Below, piece by piece: positions 35,545 to 47,640 of a DNA stretch of 64,000 bases (positions within the stretch are counted from its first letter, which is position 1; each line of letters starts with the position of its first letter). The notes beneath the pieces are model-generated. The model was not told where the DNA came from, searched no databases, and was given only the letters and a program-made list of their open reading frames with translations. Source of the DNA: an uncultured Prochlorococcus sp. (GTDB taxonomy: Bacteria; Cyanobacteriota; Cyanobacteriia; PCC-6307; Cyanobiaceae); assembly GCA_902626435.1 (NCBI GenBank), contig CACOFO010000001.1, forward strand, positions 1 through 64,000. The letters are read 5' to 3'. The position numbers and the translations under genes are program-made.

Positions 35545-36599
35545 TCACTATAAGAACACTGTTGGATTTTTTTTAAAGGCCGTTTTACTGAATCAAGGTT
35601 TATACCTTTTTTGATAGCAATAATTAGGCCTGCAGCTTCTAGGTAATTATCCACTTCAAAAAGATTGGGATAATCATAAAACTCACTTGTCACTTTTAAT
35701 GTATTTTGATTTTTTACAGAGATAATATTTAAACCTTTTTCAATTCCTGCTAGTACTGCTTCTCCACCTAGTGCCCCATTAGGAACAACAATAGTTTCAA
35801 TCTGATCAGGGTGTAGTGAGATTAATTCATTTTTAGCAGGCAATTCAACAATGTCAGGAGCATTGCTTAACCCAATCAATACTGATGGTAAAAAGGTGTA
35901 TCCTATTTCTTCTGAAGCTGCACGAGGATCTAATTTTTTATTCAATTCAATTGGATTTAAAGCAGGTGCGTGAGCACAAGGAACTTTTAGGAATTTGCTT
36001 ATTAAATGACTTATAACTGCTTCGACTCCAGAGATAGGATCTACCCCTTTTCCCTCTCGATAAATATTTGTTTCTGAAGAATCTGAATCATCTGGAAATT
36101 TTGCCACAATTGCTATAGCCGTAACTCCTTTTTCTATTAAACATTTTCCAGCATCAATTAGAGTATCAGGATTTTCAATTATGCCACCACTTATTTTTGA
36201 CGAGTCAGAATCAATAACTATGTTTAATGGCTTTTTTGTAATTACATAAGAATGAACATTAATCCCTAAAGTAGAAACACATGCATCAGCAACTTGTAAA
36301 TGTCTTACTAAGATTTCACTTTCAATGGCTGAATCAAAAATTATCCCAATTTTCTGTTGCTTTACCTTTTTTAAAGCGACTTCTCCTTTAGCAAGTCGGT
36401 CTAGACAATAACCTTCAACATAAAAAATATTTTTATCTTTTTCAGAAAGAGAGCCGCCATTCATAACATTTGGATGAGTAATTAAACATCCACTTGCCGA
36501 TGCTAATAATTTAGCGGTAGGAAGTGCATCCCCAGCAAAACCTCCTACTTCACAACCAATACCAGTTGGTATGATGAATATTGTTGGTGAATTTTCCAT
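35541..36599 (-). CDS. DUF3326 family protein
   Basis: A 352-residue cyanobacterial protein. Recognised by IFIIPTGIGCEVGGFAGDALP at the start, LITHPNVMNGG, and PNGALGGEAVLAGIEKG near the C-terminus. Gly-rich loops suggest a nucleotide- or phosphate-binding alpha/beta fold. No function is known. It lies in a minus-strand group with a 63-residue protein and the decayed ferredoxin gene. Confidence 0.88.
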   Translation of the reverse strand: MENSPTIFIIPTGIGCEVGGFAGDALPTAKLLASASGCLITHPNVMNGGSLSEKDKNIFYVEGYCLDRLAKGEVALKKVKQQKIGIIFDSAIESEILVRHLQVADACVSTLGINVHSYVITKKPLNIVIDSDSSKISGGIIENPDTLIDAGKCLIEKGVTAIAIVAKFPDDSDSSETNIYREGKGVDPISGVEAVISHLISKFLKVPCAHAPALNPIELNKKLDPRAASEEIGYTFLPSVLIGLSNAPDIVELPAKNELISLHPDQIETIVVPNGALGGEAVLAGIEKGLNIISVKNQNTLKVTSEFYDYPNLFEVDNYLEAAGLIIAIKKGINLDSVKRPLKKIQQCSYSD

Positions 36600-36627
36600 T
36601 ATTAAAAATATTTCAAATTTTTATTTT

Positions 36628-36819
36628 TTAATTAGCTAAGACAGCTTTAATTTTAAGTTTTTTTGTTCCAAAAGAGTCAATAGAATTTTGAATATCAACA
36701 ATTGACCATCGAATAACATCACCTTTTTTTTCTAAATTTGCAATAATAAATTCTCTTAAATTTTTTAATTTCATTGAAACTGGCCAATCTAAATAAAAAT
36801 CAACTGAACTTAATTTCAT
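36628..36819 (-). CDS. Small conserved-looking hypothetical protein
   Basis: A 63-residue protein (MKLSSVDFYLDWPVSMKLKN...) with a strand-helix-strand pattern: the second half reads IRWSIVDIQNSIDS then KKLKIKAVLAN. It is two bases downstream of the ferredoxin remnant and 28 bases before DUF3326, so probably the same transcript. Family unknown. Confidence 0.7.
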   Translation of the reverse strand: MKLSSVDFYLDWPVSMKLKNLREFIIANLEKKGDVIRWSIVDIQNSIDSFGTKKLKIKAVLAN

Positions 36820-36821
36820 TT

Positions 36822-37141
36822 TTAATATTTACCAAATTGTTCGTTATGATAGTCATTTTCGACTTCTTTACCAATAACAATATTCAAATCTGACTTGGGA
36901 TATGCCACACACAAAAGTGCAAAGCCATTTTCCCTCAAATTATCATTTAATCCCATAGCATCTCCTTGATCTACAGAACCTTCCAATATCATGGATGCAT
37001 AATCTGTATAAACTCCTGAACAACAACTATTTGGTAAATCTATTCCATTCATTTGTGCCGCTGAAATAATTTCTTGATCTTCAGAACATAAAAAACTAAA
37101 GTCTTTTGTTCAAATAGAACTTTGATATTGTATTCAGGCAT
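36822..37141 (-). pseudogene. Decayed plant-type [2Fe-2S] ferredoxin gene
   Basis: From ATG at 37141 the frame reads MPEYNIKVLFEQKT and then shifts; the continuing ferredoxin frame reads FSFLCSEDQEIISAAQMNGIDLP and on to the stop at 36822. A single missing T in the T-run near 37098-37100 would restore one frame. In addition, the cluster loop that should be S-C-x-x-G-x-C-x-x-C reads S-C-C-S-G-V-Y-T-D-Y, so two of the four iron ligands are Tyr (TAT instead of TGT); the fourth-Cys region LLCVAYP survives. Two unrelated kinds of damage point to a dead gene, although a 76-codon part remains open. Confidence 0.82.
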
Positions 37142-37157
37142 ATCCTAAATCTTATTA

Positions 37158-38108
37158 CTAAACTGCAGAACCACCTACAACTTCTAATATTTCTTGAGTA
37201 ATAGCTGCTTGTCTGGCCTTGTTATAGGTTAGATTCAAAGTACTTGCTAATTCTTTAGCATTATCACTCGCATTATTCATAGCGGTCATCCTACAAGCGA
37301 GTTCTGAAGCTGCGGACTCTTGAAGAGCTCTGAGGACCTGATTCTGCAAATATAATGGTAACAATGAATCTAATAGTTGATCAGGACTTTGTTCAAAAAC
37401 AATATCTGATGGCAACTTCTCTGAATCACTTTTTTCGATATTTGATTTTTCAACAAGCAGCTTACTATCTTTCGTAGTCAACCTAAAAATTTCATCGTTT
37501 TCCTCAGCAATTCCTTGGGGATCAAGTGGCAATAATGTTTGAACGACAGGGGCGCAGCTAACTAGAGTGATGAATTTCGTGTAAATAATTTCCACCCTAT
37601 CAGAACTTTCTGAAAGGAATTCAGCTAAAATCTCATTTGTAACTCCCTCTGAGTCCTTGACTGTAGGCACCTGTTCTAGTTCTTTGAATGTACTTTTAAT
37701 TACATATCTATCCTTTCTATTTTGAAAATATCCAATAGCTTTCTTTCCTACTAAAATCAAATTTGGTTGATACCCTTGTTTGACTAGATCTGCGTATCTA
37801 ATTTCTACTTTTTTTATTATATTTGTGTTGTAACCACCGCATAAACCTCTATCTGCAGTAATGCAAACCAAAGTAATGGTCTTTACCTCTCTTTTAGTTA
37901 ATAAAGGAGAGTCGACAGCCTCAAATTGTACTCTAGATTGTATATTTTCTAAAACCCGGGCAAGTTTATCTGCAAAGGGTCTACTTTTTAGAACTTGATC
38001 TTGTGCTCTTCTTACTTTTGCAGCAGCAACAAGTCTCATAGCCTCCGTTATTTTCCTAGTGTTTTTAACGGAAACAATTCGATCTCTAATCTCTTTAAGA
38101 TTTGCCAT
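37158..38108 (-). CDS. atpG: ATP synthase gamma subunit
   Basis: A 316-residue F1 gamma subunit. N-terminal helix ([21 protein letters not shown]) and C-terminal helix ([35 protein letters not shown]) form the rotor coiled coil. The mid insertion around residues 195-230 is the region seen only in cyanobacterial and plastid gamma. The regulatory Cys pair of plants is absent, as in cyanobacteria. Last gene of the operon. (Plastid-style name: atpC.). Confidence 0.97.
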   Translation of the reverse strand: MANLKEIRDRIVSVKNTRKITEAMRLVAAAKVRRAQDQVLKSRPFADKLARVLENIQSRVQFEAVDSPLLTKREVKTITLVCITADRGLCGGYNTNIIKKVEIRYADLVKQGYQPNLILVGKKAIGYFQNRKDRYVIKSTFKELEQVPTVKDSEGVTNEILAEFLSESSDRVEIIYTKFITLVSCAPVVQTLLPLDPQGIAEENDEIFRLTTKDSKLLVEKSNIEKSDSEKLPSDIVFEQSPDQLLDSLLPLYLQNQVLRALQESAASELACRMTAMNNASDNAKELASTLNLTYNKARQAAITQEILEVVGGSAV

Positions 38109-38126
38109 GGTATATCCTTAAATAAT

Positions 38127-39656
<1,530 letters not shown>

Positions 39657-39674
39657 TTAAGGTTGATTTAAAAG

Positions 39675-40217
39675 TTACTTGGATAGGGATAAGCCAAGTT
39701 TTTTTATTTGTGAAGCAAGGGAAGCATCAATTACTTTTGATCCTACACTGGCAACGAAACCACCAATAAGAGATGGGTCAATTTTAGTTACAAGTTCTAA
39801 TTTTTCAGTTCCAGCAATATTGATGATTTTTTTGGTAATTAAACCTTTCTGTTCATCAGTAAGCTCGACTGCAGAAGTAACAGTTGCCAAAGCAATATTA
39901 CTATTTTCTCGGTAAATCTCTAAAAACCTATCAAGAATTGAAGTAAGAATTCCAATTCTTTGCCTATCGGCTAATAATTTCAAGAAATTTAGTAAAGAAG
40001 GATTAACCTTATTTGAAAAAATTTCAATAATGATTTTCTTCTTAGCATCTGTCTCTAAAATGGGAGAGGATAGTGCCTTCTCTAATTCAGGAGAATCATT
40101 TATTAATTCCAAGAGTTGTTTAACATCAGAAACCATCTCTTCAGTTTGCGAATTTTCATTCACAACTTGAAGTAACGCCTCTGCGTATGGTGTAGTGACT
40201 GAATTTAAAAGTGGCAT
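39675..40217 (-). CDS. atpH: ATP synthase delta subunit
   Basis: A 180-residue stator subunit linking b/b' to the top of alpha. The pattern YAEALLQVV near the start, a helical N-terminal domain, and the C-terminal KIDPSLIGGFVASVGSKVIDASL are standard. Its first base overlaps the last base of atpF. (Plastid-style name: atpD.). Confidence 0.96.
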   Translation of the reverse strand: MPLLNSVTTPYAEALLQVVNENSQTEEMVSDVKQLLELINDSPELEKALSSPILETDAKKKIIIEIFSNKVNPSLLNFLKLLADRQRIGILTSILDRFLEIYRENSNIALATVTSAVELTDEQKGLITKKIINIAGTEKLELVTKIDPSLIGGFVASVGSKVIDASLASQIKKLGLSLSK

Positions 40218-40729
40218 TAGTTCCCCTCAATATTGTTAATTGATTGAGTTACCAAATTTTCTTGTGTTGTCTTATCAAGTCGATTTGGAAGAGAATCTAA
40301 AGCTTTTTTAATAGCTAGTTCAACAGCTTCTTTTCGAAGTTGAGAAATTGCTCTGGATGCTTCAGAGCTCTCATCAGATATTGCACTTTGTTTAATTCGT
40401 GCCATCTCTTCTATAGCTTTTTTCTCACTTTCCATTCTGATTGATTCAGATCTTTTAAGTGAATCTGCTTTTATTTGAGAAGCTTTTTCTTCTGCTGAAG
40501 ATAAGTCTTTCTTTGCCTTCTCTAAAGCTTGAGTAGCTTTGAGGAGTCGGTCTTCAGCATCTTTTAATTCAAGAAGAATTCCTTCTCTCCTTTTTTGAAG
40601 CATCTTACCTAGGAAACCCGGCAAAAATTTATAAAGGCCGAAAACTACTACAGCCCAATTAAGGATATTAGTTTCAAATAAATTGAAATTAAATCCAAAA
40701 CCTTCTGTAGCTAAAAGAGTTAAATTCAT
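40217..40729 (-). CDS. atpF: ATP synthase b subunit
   Basis: A 170-residue stator b subunit. One N-terminal membrane helix (about residues 20-45, [21 protein letters not shown]) and then a long charged helix with right-handed coiled-coil spacing. It is paired with the b' gene next to it, overlapping by four bases. Confidence 0.96.
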   Translation of the reverse strand: MNLTLLATEGFGFNFNLFETNILNWAVVVFGLYKFLPGFLGKMLQKRREGILLELKDAEDRLLKATQALEKAKKDLSSAEEKASQIKADSLKRSESIRMESEKKAIEEMARIKQSAISDESSEASRAISQLRKEAVELAIKKALDSLPNRLDKTTQENLVTQSINNIEGN

Positions 40730-41187
40730 TTTTCTAGAATCAATCTATTAACAATAAGTTCGCTTAAATCATCAGCCTGTTTAGAAAGTTGATCACGAGC
40801 AGCATTCGTCTGATTTTCAATTTCTAGCCTTGCTTTTTCTTTTGAAGCATTTGCCTCATTGTTGGCAAGTTCTAGTGCTTCTTTATAAAGCTTTTCAGAC
40901 TCATTCTCAGCTTCGCTCACAATTTTTAGGGCTTCTGTTCGAGCACTTTGAAGCTGAGTTAATAAATCAGCTTCTAATTTTTCAACTTCTGAAAGTTTAT
41001 TTTTCGCCTCAATAATATTGTTACTTACAAACTTTTCTCTTTTTTCAACAACATTGCCAACAGGCTTAAAAAAGAGAGAATTTAATATGTAAGTAAGAGC
41101 AACTACTTGTATTGCCATTAGCGGCAAAGTGGCATTTATATCAAATAATCCACCTTCTGTAGCACCAAAATAATTAAAGGCCAACAT
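40726..41187 (-). CDS. ATP synthase b' subunit
   Basis: A 153-residue b' subunit, the second stator arm specific to photosynthetic F-ATPases. Membrane helix at about 21-42, then a helical rod with the motif [20 protein letters not shown]. It overlaps atpF by four bases (ATGA). Often called atpG (plastid-like naming) or atpF2. Confidence 0.95.
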   Translation of the reverse strand: MLAFNYFGATEGGLFDINATLPLMAIQVVALTYILNSLFFKPVGNVVEKREKFVSNNIIEAKNKLSEVEKLEADLLTQLQSARTEALKIVSEAENESEKLYKEALELANNEANASKEKARLEIENQTNAARDQLSKQADDLSELIVNRLILEK

Positions 41188-41255
41188 ATGATTCGGTTGA
41201 AATTAAAAAATTAAATTTAAATATTGCTAATAAGAAATAAAAGCAATATTAACTT

Positions 41256-41519
<264 letters not shown>

Positions 41520-41666
41520 TTAATACTTGTGATAAATCTTTTTGTCATACACGCTTGGACATTCTTTTAATTTAAGAATGGGTCTGATATTCTCAGACCT
41601 ACGCGATTAGATATTTTGCCAGATTACAGACACTTTGTAAAAGCGTTTGATTGTATTAGAAGACAG

Positions 41667-42392
41667 CTAATGATGTTCTTCAACAGCTTCTCCTATGTAG
41701 TAGGCAGCAAGAGTTGCGAAAATCAATGCCTGAATTGCACTAGTAAATAATCCTAGAAACATAACAGGTATTGGCAGAATTAGTGGAACTAAGAATACTA
41801 AAACACCAACAACTAGTTCATCAGCCAAAATATTTCCAAATAGCCTGAAAGATAGTGATAAAGGTTTAGTAAAGTCCTCTAGAATTTTAAAAGGAAGCAT
41901 AATTGGAGTTGGGTGAACATAGTATTCGAAGTATCTCCAACCCTTATTACTCAAACCTGCATAGAAATAAGAAAGTGAAACCAATAAAGCCAAGGCTATT
42001 GTTGTATTTATATCTGCGGTAGGTGCGCCCAATTCGCCACTTGGTAACTCAATCAATCTCCAAGGAATTAAAGCTCCTCCCCAATTACTCACAAAGACGA
42101 ATAAAAATAAAGTACCTATAAATGGCATCCAATCTCTATAAACTTTTTCACCTATTTGAGTCCTCGCTAGATCTCGTATATAATCCCAGAGAAATTCAAG
42201 CAGGTTTTGAAGGCCCTTAGGATCATTTTCCATTTTTTTAGTTCCTAAAGAAATAAAAACTAATAAAGCTCCTAATAAAATCCAAGATGTCAAAAATACC
42301 TGCCCATGAAGCCTGATATTTCCAATTTGCCAATAAAGATGTTGACCAACTTCTAATGCTGCAAAACTAGTTAGCAAGGAATTAAAGAACAT
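41667..42392 (-). CDS. atpB: ATP synthase a subunit
   Basis: A 241-residue proton-channel subunit with five or six membrane helices. The C-terminal helices hold the essential Arg in [17 protein letters not shown] (about 180-196) and the final helix ends [13 protein letters not shown]. The gap of 165 bases to atpE is the largest in the operon and could contain a processing or internal promoter site. (Plastid-style name: atpI.). Confidence 0.97.
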   Translation of the reverse strand: MFFNSLLTSFAALEVGQHLYWQIGNIRLHGQVFLTSWILLGALLVFISLGTKKMENDPKGLQNLLEFLWDYIRDLARTQIGEKVYRDWMPFIGTLFLFVFVSNWGGALIPWRLIELPSGELGAPTADINTTIALALLVSLSYFYAGLSNKGWRYFEYYVHPTPIMLPFKILEDFTKPLSLSFRLFGNILADELVVGVLVFLVPLILPIPVMFLGLFTSAIQALIFATLAAYYIGEAVEEHH

Positions 42393-42438
42393 TTGATTTG
42401 AATAAGAGATTAGTAAATTTTTTAGAAAAAAAATTCAC

Positions 42439-42915
42439 CTAGGAGCGTGAAAAATAAAAAATGAGTGAAGGTTTATAAATGAAAAAACCTATCATTGCAG
42501 GAAAAATATCTAAAGATCCTAGCTTGCTTGCAAAAATAAAGAGGCAAACTGGAACTAATAGTTGCAATTTTGATACACCTGATGATTCTTTACCAAGTTT
42601 CCCCACACTTTTAGCAAGCAAACGGAGGTAAAAAATACCGGCAATTGCACCTATAAAAATACTAAAACCAAACGTAAATCCTAGAAAAATTCCAGTTATT
42701 GATGCTAATAAAAGAGAGACAATAAAAGTAATCCCGAAAATTGTTAATTGCAATTTTGTATATTCATCATTTTGAGAAAGCAAATTATCTATTTGGTTGG
42801 CAATACCAGATTTACTTTCTTTAACGATCGAATTATCTAAGGATTGAGGAAATTGAACATTCTGATCAGAAGGATGCTCAAGTTTTTTTCTATTTGAGTC
42901 CACTGATGTGAACAT
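42439..42915 (-). CDS. atpI: AtpI (Atp1)-like ATP synthase accessory protein
   Basis: A 158-residue membrane protein that starts the operon. The polar N-terminal 55 residues are followed by four helices (about 56-75, 80-100, 118-136 and 139-153). Position before subunit a and size fit the poorly conserved AtpI/Atp1 group, thought to help assemble the c-ring. The long hydrophilic head is more extended than in most bacteria. Confidence 0.85.
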   Translation of the reverse strand: MFTSVDSNRKKLEHPSDQNVQFPQSLDNSIVKESKSGIANQIDNLLSQNDEYTKLQLTIFGITFIVSLLLASITGIFLGFTFGFSIFIGAIAGIFYLRLLAKSVGKLGKESSGVSKLQLLVPVCLFIFASKLGSLDIFPAMIGFFIYKPSLIFYFSRS

Positions 42916-43131
42916 AGTTTAGAAACCCTCTCTGTATGGTTTGAAGTAAGTATATAAACTCACGGAATCTATCACGGAGAGGTCCCTTTTAGCTAGTTTT
43001 TTTCTATAAAAAATTAATTCTTAAGATTTATGATGAATTTATAGACCATTTTTTACTTTATTCTTCGAGAAAAAAATCATGAAAAGTTATCTTTTAAATT
43101 GTTTTAACACTTTAAAACGTTAATAAAAGAC

Positions 43132-44418
43132 TTGGCAAAATCTCAATTAAACGTCTCAATAGTAAATATTCATCTAAAAAAATTGGAGATAAGTCAAGAA
43201 AAAATAAAATATAGAGGAATTTCTAAAAGAAAAAAAAACCATAGTGCTTGTAAAGAAAGTGATCAAAGCAACTTTATAGAATCTTTTTTTCCTTTGCCTT
43301 GGACAATATGGCCTTATGAGGCAAAAATTCTAATACTACTAATTGGAATTTGGTCAATATTTGGAATATGCATTCTGGGATCTTCAAGTTGGTGGGTGGC
43401 TAGTAAGGAAATGGGAAATTGGGCTTATTTCTTAAAAAAACAAATTATTTGGACAATTCCAGGCATTGGTCTGTTTTATTTCGTTCTTCATACGAAAATT
43501 AGAAATCTTTTAAAATTTTCAAGAATTATTTTTTATATTTTATTTTTGTTGATTTTCCTAACCAATATTACTGGAATTACAGTGAATGGCTCATCAAGAT
43601 GGCTAGAACTAGGGAATTTACGTCTGCAACCATCTGAATTAATAAAACCTTTTTTAATTCTTGAAGCTTCTAACCTTTTTGCTCATTGGAATCTGATAAA
43701 GAATGATAAAAAATTTATTTCAATATTCTCCTTTGGCTTATTAATTTTATTAATACTTAAGCAACCAAATTTAAGTACTGCATCATTAACTGGAATTCTT
43801 TTTTGGGTAATGGGTTTATGTGGAGGTGTAAAACTTAGCTCTCTTTGTTCATTTGCTTCATTTGGAGTCTTCACTGGATACATTAGTATCCTAAATAACG
43901 AATATCAAAAACTTAGAGTTACTTCATTTATTAATCCTTGGGAAGATCAACAGGCAAGTGGATTTCAATTGGTCCAGAGTTTATTAGCTATAGGTTCAGG
44001 TGGTCTATTTGGCCAAGGTTTTGGACTGTCTATACAAAAATTACAGTATCTACCTTTCATGTATACAGATTTTATTTTTGCTATTTTTGCGGAAGAATTT
44101 GGTTTGTTGGGGTGTACCTTATTTTTAGGATTTTTAGCAGTATTCTCTTATGTAAGCCTAAGAATTAGTATTAAGTGCAGGAACAACTATACAAAATTAG
44201 TTGCTATCGGATGTGGTGTATTATTAACAGGTCAATCAATCATGCATATTGCAGTAGCAACAGGGTCAATGCCCACTACAGGCTTACCACTACCCTTCAT
44301 TAGTTATGGTGGTAATTCGTTAATCGCTTATTTTTTTATTGCAGGCATGTTACTGAGATGTTCATTAGAATCAACAGGATTCATAGGTATGATTAGTACA
44401 CGAAAGTCTCTTAATTAG
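43132..44418 (+). CDS. ftsW: FtsW/RodA/SpoVE family protein (FtsW)
   Basis: A 428-residue SEDS-family peptidoglycan glycosyltransferase with about ten membrane helices starting near residue 66. Family marks: GSSRWLELGNLRLQPSELIKP, the long QQASGFQLVQSLLAIGSGGLFGQG loop with the Gln/Gly run, and the C-terminal MPTTGLPLPFISYGGNS. The start is a TTG (43132), giving a 60-residue charged N-terminus before the first helix. No in-frame ATG precedes the helix, so a TTG start is likely. Confidence 0.95.
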   Translation: MAKSQLNVSIVNIHLKKLEISQEKIKYRGISKRKKNHSACKESDQSNFIESFFPLPWTIWPYEAKILILLIGIWSIFGICILGSSSWWVASKEMGNWAYFLKKQIIWTIPGIGLFYFVLHTKIRNLLKFSRIIFYILFLLIFLTNITGITVNGSSRWLELGNLRLQPSELIKPFLILEASNLFAHWNLIKNDKKFISIFSFGLLILLILKQPNLSTASLTGILFWVMGLCGGVKLSSLCSFASFGVFTGYISILNNEYQKLRVTSFINPWEDQQASGFQLVQSLLAIGSGGLFGQGFGLSIQKLQYLPFMYTDFIFAIFAEEFGLLGCTLFLGFLAVFSYVSLRISIKCRNNYTKLVAIGCGVLLTGQSIMHIAVATGSMPTTGLPLPFISYGGNSLIAYFFIAGMLLRCSLESTGFIGMISTRKSLN

Positions 44419-44501
44419 TTAGAATTTAGAGGGATTTAAGGCAAGTTATCGAATCATTTAATTTAGTTATTTCAGAAATATCTCAAAAAGGTAATCTGCT
44501 T

Positions 44502-45158
44502 ATGCAGAATGGTCTTAATAGTCCTGGTCCATTTACTATATTTTTGGTTTTCAGCGCAGGACTTTTAACAAGTCTTGGGCCATGTTCATTATCATTACTT
44601 CCAGTCACAATTGCTTATATAGGAGGAACAGAGAAAAATAAATTTAAACTTATTAGTTTTTCCGGAGGAGTCGTTTTTTCGCTTGTTGCACTGGGGGCTG
44701 CAAGTGGATTATTAGGTAAAATATACGGGCAAATTCCATCTTATTACACTTCATTTGTTGCTCTAATAGCAATACTAATGGGTTTAAATTTATTAGGGAT
44801 TCTAAAGTTTCAGTTTCCAAATGGACCTGATCTAAAAATACTAGAAGACAAAATACCATCCCTCATAGCACCTTTTACAATAGGAACTACTTTTGGACTA
44901 GCCTCTTCACCTTGCATAACTCCAGTTTTAGCAACTCTTCTAGCTTGGGTATCGCAAGCTAAAAACCCGATAATCTCAATTATTTTCTTATTTTTCTTTG
45001 GAATAGGCCAAGTCACTCCATTAATCATTGCGGGAGCCACCGCAGAAAACTTAAAAAAATTTTTAGAGCTTAGAAAATTTAGTCAAATAATTCCAACCTT
45101 AAGTGGGATATTTTTAGTTTCCCTAGGATTATTAAATTTATTTTCAAATTGGATTTAA
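44502..45158 (+). CDS. ccdA: Cytochrome c biogenesis protein CcdA
   Basis: A 218-residue, six-helix thiol-reducing transporter that keeps apocytochrome c cysteines reduced in the thylakoid lumen. The two redox Cys are in L-G-P-C-S-L-S-L-L-P (about residue 28) and S-S-P-C-I-T-P-V (about residue 139). Immediately followed by ccs1, whose ATG follows its stop directly. This is the standard system II pair. Confidence 0.95.
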   Translation: MQNGLNSPGPFTIFLVFSAGLLTSLGPCSLSLLPVTIAYIGGTEKNKFKLISFSGGVVFSLVALGAASGLLGKIYGQIPSYYTSFVALIAILMGLNLLGILKFQFPNGPDLKILEDKIPSLIAPFTIGTTFGLASSPCITPVLATLLAWVSQAKNPIISIIFLFFFGIGQVTPLIIAGATAENLKKFLELRKFSQIIPTLSGIFLVSLGLLNLFSNWI

Positions 45159-46445
45159 ATGATTATTTTTAAGAATCTAATTTTAAAAATATCAAGTTTA
45201 AAATTCGCTATATCACTTATAATCTTTATTGCCATTACAAGTGGCATAGGTACTTTTGTACCTCAAGGGAGTAATAAAAAATTCTATATTGATAATTTCG
45301 ATAATGCTCCAATTTTTGGACTTTTAGATGGAGAAAAAGTCTTAACACTTCAATTGGATCATGTATATACAAGCTTTTGGTTTTTATTTACATTAATTCT
45401 TCTTTGCATTTCCTTAGCAGCTTGTAGTTTCAGGAGACAAATCCCTTCATTAAAAGCTTCATTAAAATGGATTGAATATAAAAGTGAAAAAAAATTTAGC
45501 AAACTGCAATTAACTTCAAGTCACCAAATCAATCAAGATGGAGACCTCATATCAAAAGTAGATTTATTACTTAAAAAAAGAGGATGGAAAACATACAAAT
45601 TTAAAAGTCATATTTCTGCAAGAACTGGTTTAATTGGAAAAATCGGTCCTTTAGTTGTACATGTCGGATTAATTATCTTACTTGTAGGTTCAGCATATGG
45701 AAATTTTACAAGTCAATCAAAAGAACAATATTTACTGCCTGGAGAAAGTTTAGATCTTATTAATGAGAGCACAAACTCAAAAGCCAATGTAAAATTAGTC
45801 GATTTTTCTATAGAACGAGAAAGTGATGGTATACCTAAACAATTTATTTCAAAGTTAATTTTTTCTTCTGAAGATCTTAACTTAAATGAAATAAAAATGG
45901 CCAAAGTTAATCACCCAATAAGGTTTAAGGGATTAACTATTTATCAAGCTGATTGGGCAATATCAAATGTTGTTTTAGAAATAGATAATATCCTTTATCA
46001 ATTACAATTAAAGGAGATTCCAGAAATCGGCAATCAAGTTTGGGGAGTTTTAGTTGCATTAGGATCAGAGACAAAAAAAAATTTCCTTCTAACAATAGAT
46101 AATGAAAATGGGCCGCTTAAAATTTCTAATGTAGAAAATTTTTCTGGAAATAATCTTTATATCAATGATAATCCCTTAGAAATTAACTCTTCAAAAGTAT
46201 CTCTGAAAAAAATAATCCCTAGCAGTGGATTAATAATTAAAAATGATCCGTCTATTCCATTTATTTACTTTTCTTTTATTTTAATAATTTTTGGAACAAT
46301 AATAAGTCTTATACCAACTAACCAATTATGGATTCTTGTAAATGAAGAATCACAAAAGTTATTTATTGGAGGTCTTAGTAATAAAAATCTAGTTGGCTTT
46401 AAAAAAGAATTTTTTAAATTGTTAGAAGAGATTAAAAATTTTTAA
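45159..46445 (+). CDS. ccs1: Cytochrome c biogenesis protein Ccs1/ResB
   Basis: A 428-residue membrane protein of the system II haem-attachment complex (CcsA-Ccs1). Membrane helices near residues 12-32, 70-92, 170-188 and 367-390, with a large lumenal domain between the third and last. The [10 protein letters not shown] motif and the single late helix are typical. ccsA is not in the window. Converges with queF, overlapping by four bases. Confidence 0.94.
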   Translation: MIIFKNLILKISSLKFAISLIIFIAITSGIGTFVPQGSNKKFYIDNFDNAPIFGLLDGEKVLTLQLDHVYTSFWFLFTLILLCISLAACSFRRQIPSLKASLKWIEYKSEKKFSKLQLTSSHQINQDGDLISKVDLLLKKRGWKTYKFKSHISARTGLIGKIGPLVVHVGLIILLVGSAYGNFTSQSKEQYLLPGESLDLINESTNSKANVKLVDFSIERESDGIPKQFISKLIFSSEDLNLNEIKMAKVNHPIRFKGLTIYQADWAISNVVLEIDNILYQLQLKEIPEIGNQVWGVLVALGSETKKNFLLTIDNENGPLKISNVENFSGNNLYINDNPLEINSSKVSLKKIIPSSGLIIKNDPSIPFIYFSFILIIFGTIISLIPTNQLWILVNEESQKLFIGGLSNKNLVGFKKEFFKLLEEIKNF

Positions 46446-46852
46446 TTTTTTTTCTTTCCACTAAATACATCTAACTGCATAGAAACATTCCCTCTGGGAT
46501 TAAATGCAGCATTTAAATGTATCCAGTGAGGTGAGCCTTCATTCACTAAATCATCCATAATTCTATTTACAACTTCCTCATGTGATATTTTTACATCTCT
46601 AAAACTGTTAATATAAAGCTTTAAAGACTTCAACTCATAGACTCTCAAATTAGGTTGATAAATGATATTTAGCTTTGCAAAATCTGGATAACCAGAAAAT
46701 GGGCACTTACAAGTGAATTCAGGTAATTGGATAGAAACTTCATAAATTCTTTTTTTATTTGGATTTTCGAAACAAATTATTTTTGATTCTTCAATAATTC
46801 TTTCACCATATAGTGGGCTTTGTGTCGAATCATTTAATTTAGCTTTACTCAT
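46442..46852 (-). CDS. queF: NADPH-dependent preQ0 reductase QueF
   Basis: A 136-residue small-form QueF, converting preQ0 to preQ1 for queuosine tRNA modification. Active-site Cys50 in [10 protein letters not shown], the Glu/His area at [14 protein letters not shown] and [16 protein letters not shown] are present. Single-domain length matches the type I (YkvM) group. Confidence 0.96.
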   Translation of the reverse strand: MSKAKLNDSTQSPLYGERIIEESKIICFENPNKKRIYEVSIQLPEFTCKCPFSGYPDFAKLNIIYQPNLRVYELKSLKLYINSFRDVKISHEEVVNRIMDDLVNEGSPHWIHLNAAFNPRGNVSMQLDVFSGKKKN

Positions 46853-47030
46853 TTTTAGTAGAACTTATTTACTAAAACTATATATAAAGATCAAAATTCG
46901 CAAAAATCTCGATAAGGTTAATTATTACAGTTGACTAAGACAAAAGCTGTTAAATCTTATTTTTGTATCAATCGCGACATTCAAGATGCTGTTCTAAAGG
47001 GTTATATGTATCTAGTTCAAAGAAAAATTA

Positions 47031-47276
47031 ATGGACATTTGTTTGACAAATATCGATAACAAGCTTAATAAGTCACTTCAACCCAAGAGTGCAATTGGAA
47101 TGTTATGGCTTCAAACACACTTTGAGAATGAACAGTGGGAAGCTTTATCAAATAGTACAATAATCATTTCTGAGGAAAACTCCAAATTATTAATTGAAGA
47201 CGCCACAGATGCAGGCCTTGATATTAAATGTTTTTCTGATATTTCAATGTTGGATGTTTTCCAAAAAAACGATTAA
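47031..47276 (+). CDS. Conserved hypothetical upstream of glnB
   Basis: An 81-residue protein with ATG start. The core PKSAIGMLWLQTHFENEQWEAL looks conserved, and the C-terminal part has a LLIEDATDAGLDIK helix. A different-frame ORF (46931-47059, TTG start, MTKTKAVKSYFC...) overlaps its beginning by 29 bases and may be a leader peptide. It is placed 24 bases before glnB and probably cotranscribed. Function unknown. Confidence 0.78.
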   Translation: MDICLTNIDNKLNKSLQPKSAIGMLWLQTHFENEQWEALSNSTIIISEENSKLLIEDATDAGLDIKCFSDISMLDVFQKND

Positions 47277-47639
<363 letters not shown>

Positions 47640-47640
47640 T

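Noticed and set aside
46853-47030. NtcA site upstream of glnB.
   Set aside because: No GTA-N8-TAC match could be found in the gap.
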